Of a DNA stretch of 64,000 bases, positions 56,321 through 64,000 are shown one piece after another. Under the pieces are notes generated by a model that saw only the letters and a list, made by a program, of their open reading frames with translations, was not told the DNA's origin and searched no databases. Source of the stretch: Paraphoma chrysanthemicola (lineage: Eukaryota > Ascomycota > Dothideomycetes > Pleosporales > Phaeosphaeriaceae); the NCBI GenBank assembly GCA_020744225.1, contig JAGMWG010000007.1, positions 434,001 to 498,000 on the forward strand, read 5' to 3'. How positions within the stretch are numbered: the first letter of the stretch is position 1; every line of letters begins with the position of its first letter. The position numbers and the translations under genes are program-made.

Positions 56321-57766
56321 ATGGTAGATAAGATGAAAGACTATTGTGACTTGCCTTCGGAATGGATCCCGTCAGCAAACTTCGCCGGGAGACCTACCAG
56401 CGAGATCAGCGATCTGAACCTAATGGACGGACTACGGACCTTCATTATATCATCGTCATCATCGTCATCTTCTTCGTCGTCGTCCGGCGCTGAGGACGAT
56501 CCGACTGAGACCCCTCGAGATACGGGTACATCAGCTCACACTGAGCCGAAAGCTCCGCATCGACCTTCGTTCGAGATAATGTTGTTATCCAAAAGTATGC
56601 AAAGAGAAAGAGCGCGGAGCTGGAGTGACGACGAAATCATAACGGGGCGACCCAGACTGCGAAGGGAGATTGCAACTGCACCTCCTGGCGCTCTTTCCAT
56701 GCCCAGCTGTCCACCGCGACCGCCGAGACGTGCAATTAGCACGAGATTGGGAAGATCGAGCACAGCCAAGAAGAGGAAGCCGCAGTCAGCGAGAGTAGTA
56801 ACGGGAACATTCAATACCGGTAAGGCGGCCAAAGATCCACATGAACCGCTGAGCATGGGACAACGTCCTGGAGAGCGAGCAGAACGGCAATCACAGCGTT
56901 TTGTCGCCCTTTCATATGGAAACGGATGTGCGGGTGAGACGCAGCTGGTAGCCTCGTTTTCTCAAAAGGCGCGAGTGAAGAGGACTTTGGAAGGCAAAAA
57001 CATCCAGAGGTTGGACACTTCAATCGTCGACTTCGAATCACGCGAGCTGCTGAGTTCCCCAATGTCGATGCTGGAGACGCCTCGCGAGCTGTACGCGATT
57101 CCAGAACAGCGGTCGACGACTCAAGATCTATCCAGTCCTCAGTCGAGAGATGCACGCAGGGCGATCATGTCTAGCCTGAGAAAGTCCTCCTCGTCGACCC
57201 GACCAGTAAAGGCGCGAAGGCATCATGAGTCGCAGCTTCTGAGGGAACGAACACAAATAGAGGACCAAGGGCGGCCTCGGATATACCTGCCTGGTGCGAT
57301 ATGTCTCAGAGAGGATCGCACGCCGCATAGAAGGGACTCGGTTGCGACTGTGGAGAGAATCGATAAACTGATCGAGCCACCAGAGAAACAATACTCTGAC
57401 GTGTTAATGCTCGATACCATTACGAAGTACTTCGAAGAGCTCAGTATTGTTCAGTATGCGACAGAGCATTGTCTGGACCAGTATTGGAAGGAGGCAACCC
57501 GGGGCCCACAGGGCATCACAGGCTCACCGACCAGCGTCACGAGCGTGGATGAGCACACGCCAAGGAGCCCGATGAAGGAACACAGTGGAGCAAGTCCTCG
57601 TGGCTCAAGGTTCTCCTTCTCCTCAGCATCGTCCACGTCTTCGCAACCACGCGCTGGCACCCACATGCGGCAGCGGGACAGGCTGAGGAGACTGTTGTCG
57701 CCGGCTTTTCCCGGCCCAGCCTTCCTGAGGACGTCAGATTGGGGCCAACATACAGACCATTCGTGA
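56321..57766 (+). CDS. Hypothetical serine-rich disordered protein
   Basis: A single open exon of 481 codons, beginning MVDKMKDYCDLPSEWIPS. A run of 12 serines at about residues 44-55 is coded by TCA/TCG/TCT/TCC repeats. Most of the protein is disordered and rich in Ser, Arg and Pro. A helix-like segment near residue 365 (KQYSDVLMLDTITKYFEELSIVQYATEHCLDQYW) may be folded. Its C-terminus is a basic, Arg/Ser-rich tail. I do not recognise a family. The codon choice and the frame's length favour a real gene; the start could also be the Met at residue 5. Confidence 0.7.
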   Translation: MVDKMKDYCDLPSEWIPSANFAGRPTSEISDLNLMDGLRTFIISSSSSSSSSSSSGAEDDPTETPRDTGTSAHTEPKAPHRPSFEIMLLSKSMQRERARSWSDDEIITGRPRLRREIATAPPGALSMPSCPPRPPRRAISTRLGRSSTAKKRKPQSARVVTGTFNTGKAAKDPHEPLSMGQRPGERAERQSQRFVALSYGNGCAGETQLVASFSQKARVKRTLEGKNIQRLDTSIVDFESRELLSSPMSMLETPRELYAIPEQRSTTQDLSSPQSRDARRAIMSSLRKSSSSTRPVKARRHHESQLLRERTQIEDQGRPRIYLPGAICLREDRTPHRRDSVATVERIDKLIEPPEKQYSDVLMLDTITKYFEELSIVQYATEHCLDQYWKEATRGPQGITGSPTSVTSVDEHTPRSPMKEHSGASPRGSRFSFSSASSTSSQPRAGTHMRQRDRLRRLLSPAFPGPAFLRTSDWGQHTDHS

Positions 57767-58659
57767 TCGACGAGCAGAGAGTTTGAGAAGGAGACAGAGC
57801 AAACTTAAAGTGATAAAAGCTGTGACGAAACTACGAATTTGGCTCCCTTTGTGATGTTCCGAACATGCTGTGATGAGTCCTCGGAGCTCAATGAGGCAGT
57901 TCGTGATGTGCATCAGATGTTGGAGCGCAACACGAGTGATCAGCCTGTCTGGACTCAGCCATCTCCCGCGATTGCTAACTGCATGAAGAGCGTCGAGGGT
58001 TGATCCGGTGTGACTGCGGGTCGGGGCCCTGGTTGGATGACGACGTCCTGCCCGTATGTGTGTCGCGCCAGAGACATTGGCGGCACGCAGGCTGAGCGGC
58101 GAGTGGAGGACTCTGGCTGCCACTGACCGCAGAATCGTCCTGATGCGAAAGCTTGCAGAATGTGGTTGCTCTCGCGCTAAGCGATAGGGTAGATGCTGGT
58201 TCCGCGCAACAAGGGTCGGCCCTTCCACTTCCGAAGTAAAAACAGGGCAGCGAATGATCTTCATCCTGGCTGCCTCTTCTCCAATCACACTTCAGACGAC
58301 GGGTCGCGATCATCACGTTATTTGCCCTTATCGACCTTGGCGTGGCCCTGTGGACTGGGGCCGCAGTCGTCAGAGTCCTCCCACTCGAGCCAGCGCATCG
58401 GCCACGTCCACCTGGCACCCCAGACGGCCAGGCGCTTCTAAAAGCTCGTCAATCCCTCTCGACCCGCTCCATCACCTATTGATCGCCTTGCTATTCTCAA
58501 TTACCCCATTCGCCTTGCTGCCACCTTCTCGACACTCCATTTTCCCACACTGTAAGAGATCTTCCTCATTCCTCATGCACATTTGAGCGGTTTTGCTGAT
58601 CACCATCATCGCGCAGTTTGCTTCTGACAGCACTATTATTACAATATATCTTAGCCATC
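57767..58659. other. Intergenic region
   Basis: This is the 3' flank of the serine-rich gene and the promoter of the zinc-finger gene; it is pyrimidine-rich from about 58.45 kb. No supported gene. Confidence 0.5.
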
Positions 58660-60528
58660 ATGAACTCAACTATGTCCGACAGTAGTAGTAGTCGTAGTGA
58701 GGCCAACCATGTGCGCGAGCAAGCCCAAAGCTTCTTGCGCCTCTCAGAAGAAGAGCGCCGGGAGTTTTTCTTCCAGACCGCTTCGGCGCTATCCAGCAAT
58801 GAGCTCCGGCCATCGCAGGCGGCCATGGCCCAAACGCCTCGGACGATGCCATCAACGTCGAACTTGACACACCTTCCAGTATGGACACAATTTTGGTCTC
58901 CATTGCCCGCCTCTAACACATTCTAGGCCGCGAATTACGGCTTCATGGAGCGACGCATCTCTGCACCCGGTATGGGTCGTTCGGCCTCGGTGACTTCAGC
59001 CACACAACCCCTCCAGCGGTCGAATTCCGCCATGTCTGCCTGGCACACGTCCTCCCAAGACGCATCGAGTGCGTACACACATTACTCGAGTAACACAGCA
59101 CCTGCTCCATCGACTCTTCAGCCCATCGCCGAATCTGCATCGTATCGGAATGGCAGCATGGTTGAGTGGAGTCCAAATGACTACGTCACCAATTGCATTG
59201 AGCCAGCAAGCTCTTCATCCCTTCCCCTCTACCCACAGCAGTTGCAACTGACTTCACCCAACCTCCCGTGGGGTTCGTCTCCGGACGACTCCACCTCGCC
59301 TAGCACACCCTCGACCACTGCTCTGCTGACGCCAATTACTCATTCGAGCAATCCGATGAGCCGCCAGAGCAGCTACAACCCTCTTCTCTTTGACGATTCA
59401 TGTAATTCTTCCTTTGTACTCCCAGTCCTCATCGAGGATGGGAACTTTCCTTATTCTTTCAACGTTGATGCCAAAAGCATCAACAATTGCGTTGATCTTT
59501 CTCAATTTTCCTCATTCACTGGTCCTACCAGTGAAGATTTCCTTTCTTCTGTACACTCTTCTTCTCTAAGTGCGCAAGCACTTGCTACTTCGGAACACGA
59601 CATGCCGTACCTGGCGGAGGATATGCGGAGGTCGGCTTCGGCAACATCAAGCGAGGGCAATGTGAGCGATACTTCGGCGTCGTCTTCACTCTGCTCTCGT
59701 CAATCACGCCGCGAACGCGAGATCAATGCGCAAGCAGCGGCTCGCAAGATCGCACCTAAAGCTGCCGAACTCAATGATGAGATCGAGTCTGCGCCATCAA
59801 ATGCTTCGATGGCAAGGATAAGATCTGAGGACGGAACGTCCAAGACGGTTGGTGTCATCACTAAAACGCCCTATGTTCGCCCTCATCATCCCAAGATCAT
59901 GTGCCAGCACTGCAGTGAACGGCCAGAAGGCTTTCGCGGCACGCATGAGCTCGATCGCCACATTGCTCGTGCTCATGCGCCCTCTAGAAAAGGGTACATC
60001 TGCATTGATGGATCAGTCGACAGAAAGTTTCTTGCTAACTGCAAACATTGCAAGAGCAAGAAGGTATATGGTGCATACTACAACGCTGCAGCTCACTTAC
60101 GCCGTGCTCATTTCCACCCCCGCAAGAGGGGCAGGAAGGGCAAGAACGACGAGAAGCGTGGCGGTATCGGTGGTGGTGATGACCCGCCGATGGATTTTCT
60201 CAAGATGCACTGGATCAGAGAGGTGGAAGTCCCAAATAGCCCCTCATCGCCTGCAAGTGCTTCCGACGACGCCAACGACAATGCCGACAATCGTTACGAG
60301 TCGACGTTCGACCTCGACGCCCCCGCCTCGTACCCACCCCAGCTACCCCTGCCGGCGGTAGTTGTGAACCAAGTGCAAATGAACGCCAATCAGTTCGTGG
60401 GCTACGATATGTCTATGCCGCAGAGTGAGTTGGTGTCTTTTGACGCTACTAACTTTCCGGTCTACGACAGTATGCCCGTCTCGAATGAGTTGAGTAGTTT
60501 CGAGTTCGACGCATACATGGGCAACTGA
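58660..60528 (+). CDS. Zinc-finger transcription regulator (DUF7896-like)
   Basis: The model is join(58660..58878, 58927..60528), 606 aa. The N-terminus has a helix LRLSEEERREFFFQTASAL. A 48-nt intron (GTATGG...CTAAC...TCTAG) joins to a Ser/Thr/Pro-rich activation-type region of about 250 residues. The zinc-binding region at about 385-470 starts KTPYVRPHHPKIMCQHCSERP and includes C-x2-C...H-x4-H (HELDRHIARAH). A second similar element is CKHCKSKK...HLRRAHFHP, then a basic patch RKRGRKGKND. The tail is acidic and Asp/Phe-rich. I recall this arrangement in dothideomycete proteins labelled DUF7896. It is probably a nuclear DNA-binding regulator. Confidence 0.86.
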
Positions 60529-61346
60529 GCACATGTATGTTTCTATTTTTTTCCGCTTTTCATCTCGCATGTATGTAACGTTGGGTCTTGTTGTTGGTGT
60601 ATTGACCACCAGCCTCTTTGTCTAAGGAAGGCTGCGGTAGGCCTGCACAGTGGCGTTCTGGGTTTCGACGCGTACGAGTTTCTCTTCGTACGACGACTAT
60701 TGTTTTTGTAATCTCTTTTATCTTTCTTGATCACTGCCGGCGGATGATGATGGTTAGTGGCATGAGTGTGTTGCGCTCTTATTACCGTTACGCTTTGAGC
60801 ATTGTACAACGTTGTAATGCCTCTTGTCCATAGCTCCTGCTATAGACTTTACGAATATTATACACTCAACGTTCACTCTTACATGCTAAGCCTGGTAATT
60901 CAGTTGCTGCGCCATGACCCTTGCTTTGGCAAGGTGCTTTTTTCGTTTTCGAGTGTTGAATTTGCTCCATGAACGTGATTTTAGGCCCCGTACAGGTCCT
61001 AAGTATGTTCGTGGATGCCCAACCAACCGACATGCATGTCCCTTGTAGTTCAAGTACTCTAACAGCAGATTGGGAATCTAGCTATGTCGTTCTCGTACTC
61101 TGTTGCACACTGGGTTCGATCTACTTTGTGGAGCCTTAAAGGAAAGCACTAGAGGATACACCGCAGCTAGATATTCTCCTGCATACGTAGCGTAAGACCG
61201 AGAAGATGGGAGTGGGAAAGAGACGCAGAAAATCAATAGCTGTAGAGATTGGTGAGATTAAATAAAGAAATCAGTGTTGCAAGTAGTTGTTTCGGGATAT
61301 ATTATGGGTTACAGAGAGCAAAGCATGCATGTGCTAGTACCATCAT
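60529..61346. other. Convergent intergenic region
   Basis: 3' flanks of the zinc-finger and hydrophilic-protein genes. AT-rich in places, nothing else seen. Confidence 0.5.
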
Positions 61347-61949
61347 CTAACCAGACCCCGTATTTGGATAGTTATTCTGGCCAACAGGATTAGCCGGTCC
61401 ACCGGTTTGGCCAGCTGCACCTCCCGCCGCGAAGCTGTCACCTTTCGACTGCTTGATAGCGTTTCGTGCCTCAGCTTGTTCAGCCTTCTTCCTATTCGAA
61501 ATCGTCAGTATTGCGCCGTCAACATCACCCACACACATCACAACGTACCTATCCAAATCTGATGCTAGATCAGGCTCAGCACCGCCGCCGCCCTGTCCCT
61601 TTCCACCCTTTGCAACAGCAGCAGCAACATCGCCCTCTCCTGATGCTCGCATTTGCGCTCCGTCAAGCTCGTTGTGCCTGCCTACGTCCTCTTCTGTCAA
61701 GCCTTTTGCCTCCTCTCCTGCTGGTGCTCCGTGAATGCCAGCACCTTCTCCATACTTTGCGTTGCGGAGACCTTGTTCGTCGGTGGCTTGCTTGGTGGGA
61801 ATGCGCTGGTCGGTTGAGGCGCTGTTATCGGCGGCATTGAACGAGGCTTGCTTCTGCTCCGAGGGGTTCGTATCGGCGGGGTTGCCTGGTGTTGTGTATG
61901 CTTGATTTTGCGTGGGCTGCGCTGCGCCTTTTGGGTCTAGTCCAGACAT
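61347..61949 (-). CDS. Small hydrophilic Gly/Ala/Gln-rich protein
   Basis: The model is complement(join(61347..61491, 61549..61949)), 181 aa. The protein lacks hydrophobic segments: MSGLDPKGAAQPTQNQAYT, then TPGNPADTNPSEQKQ, a GEGAGIHGAPAGEEAKGL patch, a basic helix RKKAEQAEARNAIKQSKGD and a Gly/Asn/Pro-rich end (NPVGQNNYPNTGSG). This composition is like that of stress-induced hydrophilins or LEA-type proteins, but no family is assigned. The 57-nt intron (GTACGT...CTGAC...AATAG) is a multiple of three and open, so read-through would add 19 residues in frame. Confidence 0.75.
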   Translation of the reverse strand: MSGLDPKGAAQPTQNQAYTTPGNPADTNPSEQKQASFNAADNSASTDQRIPTKQATDEQGLRNAKYGEGAGIHGAPAGEEAKGLTEEDVGRHNELDGAQMRASGEGDVAAAVAKGGKGQGGGGAEPDLASDLDRYVVMCVGDVDGAILTISNRKKAEQAEARNAIKQSKGDSFAAGGAAGQTGGPANPVGQNNYPNTGSG

Positions 61950-62500
61950 CGTGTGTATTGAAAGTGAGACGTTGACTTTCTGAGTAGTTTAGGTGAACAA
62001 GCTAAACGTGATCAACCCAAGCGATTTATGTGAGCTTCTGTTTGATCGACAGTGTCAAATTGGAAATGGAGTAGTGGGAAAGAAAAGGTTTGTGCTCGTC
62101 CGGATGGTAAAGTTAACTATGGGATTGTTAGATGCGTATGACGTAGTCGCGCGGGGACCGTCATTCATTATGCCCCACCATGCCATGTGAAGACGCGAGC
62201 AGCGGGTAGATTAGCGTGTAGTTTATGATTAGGTTTAATTTGAGCCGTGGAGTAAACCAGAATGCGGCATCGACCTTCCTTATGTCTTTACGTAAGGTGA
62301 TAGTCATCCTCCGAAGACGATGCCATGTGCTCCAAACTTGCTTCGCATATGTTATATTTCGCCAGAGCCAGAAAACACAGTCATTGCAGCCTCGGGAAGT
62401 AAGTGCTCTTATTCCTCCATGCAGTGCCTTTCCTTTCCCAAACTCCTGTAAATGACCCTCAGAACGCCTTCGCTATGCTCGAAACGTGAAATGTCCAATT
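61950..62500. other. Intergenic region
   Basis: This is the promoter of the hydrophilic-protein gene and the 3' flank of taf3. No supported gene. Confidence 0.5.
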
Positions 62501-63290
62501 TCACGACATGTCCATGGCCATGTCCTCCGACTGCTCGCGCGTACCAGCTTGGCTCGTAACTTCGCTTGCGTCGTGGCTGGCTTCGGCGGCTTTCGCAGCC
62601 CTCTCTCGAGTCTTGCGACACCACGCTTCAATGGAATCCTCTGGCGCACCCTCGATTTTGACCGTCCTCGGTTCCGCAGGAACACCCAGAACTGTGCCCT
62701 GAAATCTTGACTCGACACCAGTCTTGCTGTGCTTCTTCATGAGCGCTGCGGAGTTGTTAGCAGGCGTAGTTCACCAGGATCGCCTACATACTGTTGAGAT
62801 AGTCCTCCATCTCCAACTGATCGAGCTGCATAGTAGGGTCCGTAATAATGGGCTTTAGAGTGCCTGCAATCCGCTGTATCTCCTTATTCTGATCGCCTGT
62901 GACCCAATCGATGAATTCTTTCACATCTGCTGTATCTTCTGCGTCGCGTCGGCGCTCCTCCATGTCACGGGCGCCACTTTCGGCCGTGTAGAAGTCAAGC
63001 GGCTTGCGCAGAATCTGTTTCCACTCTTCCTCGCCAGCCGTCATTGTGGGTACCAGCAGACCGCAGTCCTGCATAGCCATGCGCACATCGGTAACAGTGG
63101 GAGTGGCATCGTTGTGGTTCGACCACGCGTTGTAGGCTGTGCGCTCTGCAAGCAGCGACAGGTAGCGCGCAGTCAGATCCACGACCGTATCGACGGCGGA
63201 CGGCTTGCCGTAGTGGAAGCCAGAGGCGCGTAGGATGTGAAGTACGGCGGGTCGCAGAAGGTTGAAGAACAGGTCGTCGGAGGAAGACAT
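62501..63290 (-). CDS. taf3: TFIID subunit TAF3
   Basis: The model is complement(join(62501..62745, 62792..63290)), 247 aa. The N-terminus is a bromodomain-associated histone fold: LFFNLLRPAVLHILRASGF, VDTVVDLTARYLSLLAERT and VTDVRMAMQDCGLL. It pairs with TAF10 in TFIID. The region around residue 160 (LDQLEMEDYLNTLMKKHSKTG) spans the 46-nt intron (GTATGT...CTAAC...CGCAG), whose splicing is needed for the conserved LMKKHSKTGVESRFQGTVLG. The C-terminus is acidic and Met-rich (EDMAMDMS). The fungal TAF3 lacks the PHD finger of animal TAF3, and none is seen here. Confidence 0.9.
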
Positions 63291-63603
63291 GGCGGCGTGC
63301 AGACGGGGACGTACAGGAGCGTAGTTGCGGTGTGAGTCGCGATATTATCGAGGCAGTAGGGATCGCATTGTTGGACTGGGTCGAGCTTGCGTCCTTGTGG
63401 AGATGTGGGAGTGGTTCGGGGGTTGGATGCCTTTCACCGCGGTAGCTCCGTCGCCAAGGCGATGCTCGGTGCATTGATCGCCTTCCGCGCAACCTCACTC
63501 ACTCGAACATTCACGCATCGACCGCGCAACCCAACACGTGCGGCGCCGGAGGCGCAACGCGACTCACTATTTCACTCCAAGTAAAGGCAGCGGCCCCTAC
63601 ACG
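63291..63603. promoter_or_regulatory. Divergent promoter region, taf3 / lysine-rich protein
   Basis: 313 bp separate the two start codons, so both promoters lie here. A GC-rich stretch; no specific element assigned. Confidence 0.4.
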
Positions 63604-64000
63604 ATGAAGCTCAAGATAAAAGTCCCCGGTGCGGCCGCCGCAGGCGCACCCACGTCCGCGGCTCCAGCTCCCACCCCAGATCAAGCTGCCCCAGCGCCGG
63701 TCCAGAAGTTGAAGTTCAAGCCCGTGGCTCCCGTGGATCCTGACGCCCAGGAAAGCCAGGCTGCAGACGCGCCCAAGCCGAAGCGCAAATACACCAAGAA
63801 GGCGAAGGTTGATCGGGACGGTAATCCCGTTGCCCCAGGCAAGCCAGGGCCGAAGAAAAGAGCGCGCGAGGACGGCGAAGACGTCGACTCACCCGCAGCA
63901 AAGCGCAAGCCAAAGCCCACCGCAAAGAGTCTCGCCATGGTCAATGACAGCAGCGACGATGAGGACCTCATGGCTTCCGAGCCCGCATACGCACCCCCTC
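63604..64000 (+). CDS. Lysine-rich basic protein, partial (cut by window end)
   Basis: At least 132 codons are visible from MKLKIKVPGAAAAGAPTSA to the window end, with no stop. The region is Pro/Ala/Lys-rich, with PKPKRKYTKKAKV, KPGPKKRARED and AAKRKPKPTAK patches that look like nuclear localisation signals or DNA-binding basic tails. An acidic serine cluster follows (MVNDSSDDEDLM). It is probably a nuclear chromatin protein. The family cannot be named without the remainder. It is divergent from taf3, whose product is a TFIID subunit. Confidence 0.72.
   Translation, partial: MKLKIKVPGAAAAGAPTSAAPAPTPDQAAPAPVQKLKFKPVAPVDPDAQESQAADAPKPKRKYTKKAKVDRDGNPVAPGKPGPKKRAREDGEDVDSPAAKRKPKPTAKSLAMVNDSSDDEDLMASEPAYAPP

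Noticed and set aside
56449..56485. TCN repeat as a possible microsatellite insertion
   Set aside because: It codes a serine run in frame within an open gene. Such runs are common in disordered fungal proteins, so it is not a separate feature.
61110..61125. GGTTCGATCT, a B-box-like string
   Set aside because: No A box or pairing stems upstream at a suitable distance on either strand.

Overview
The window is nuclear DNA of a filamentous ascomycete, most likely a dothideomycete. The genes carry many short introns of about 45-60 nt with GT...CTRAC/T...AG signals. They lie on both strands without operons. The repertoire fits: NuA4 Eaf6, TFIIS, TAF3, Rpb7, Atp1, Tvp38, Mpo1-like, a vacuolar-type DPP and several fungal-only families. 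I place 34 loci: 31 protein-coding genes (one cut by the window end), two broken copies of an F-box-like family and one tRNA gene. Gene models were built by hand from splice signals and conserved protein motifs. No transcript data were available.

Layout. 1-4.1 kb has no recognisable gene, then comes a C2H2 transcription factor (4.1-5.3 kb). After a 2.6 kb gap come divergent eaf6 and TFIIS genes. From 10.5 to 16.0 kb lies a same-strand array of four small 2EXR/DUF7730 (F-box-like) paralogues. They share a two-exon plan; one has a stop codon next to its splice acceptor and one is clearly broken. From 16.7 to 22.8 kb are a DUF3807 gene, a secreted fasciclin (FAS1) gene with a tRNA gene in its intron, a metallo-beta-lactamase gene and a PWWP-domain gene. 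A 3 kb gene-poor stretch follows. From 25.7 to 47 kb genes are dense: CBS-domain, mitochondrial PP2C, PWI/RS splicing factor, two small hypothetical genes, FAHD1-like hydrolase, coiled-coil protein, CCCH-Smr protein, Tvp38, ATP synthase alpha, Mpo1-like and Rpb7. From 47 to 64 kb are a dipeptidyl aminopeptidase, NAD(P)H-hydrate dehydratase, another small F-box-like gene, a broken relative, an AHL-lactonase-like hydrolase, a serine-rich hypothetical gene, a zinc-finger protein, a small hydrophilic protein, TAF3 and the start of a lysine-rich protein.

The standout is the tRNA-Leu(AAG) gene at 18296-18495. Besides its ordinary 16-nt anticodon-loop intron, it is interrupted by two further 51-nt inserts, one in the D-loop and one in the T-loop. 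Both inserts look like spliceosomal introns, with good donors, branch points and acceptors. Removing all three gives a complete 82-nt class II tRNA with every stem paired. The two inserts cut exactly the A box and B box of the RNA polymerase III promoter, and the second carries its own B-box-like sequence. The gene lies, same sense, inside a 598-nt intron of the FAS1 gene. A second splicing oddity is in ATP1: an intron with a perfect donor and branch point but GG where AG should be. Two GC-AG introns (ATP1 and the PP2C gene) are well supported by conserved protein sequence.

Many genes here serve gene expression (Eaf6, TFIIS, TAF3, Rpb7, PWWP, PWI/RS, two zinc-finger regulators) or mitochondria (Atp1, PP2C, FAHD1-like), but they are not arranged as a functional cluster. 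I see no biosynthetic cluster, intact transposon, rRNA or CRISPR array.
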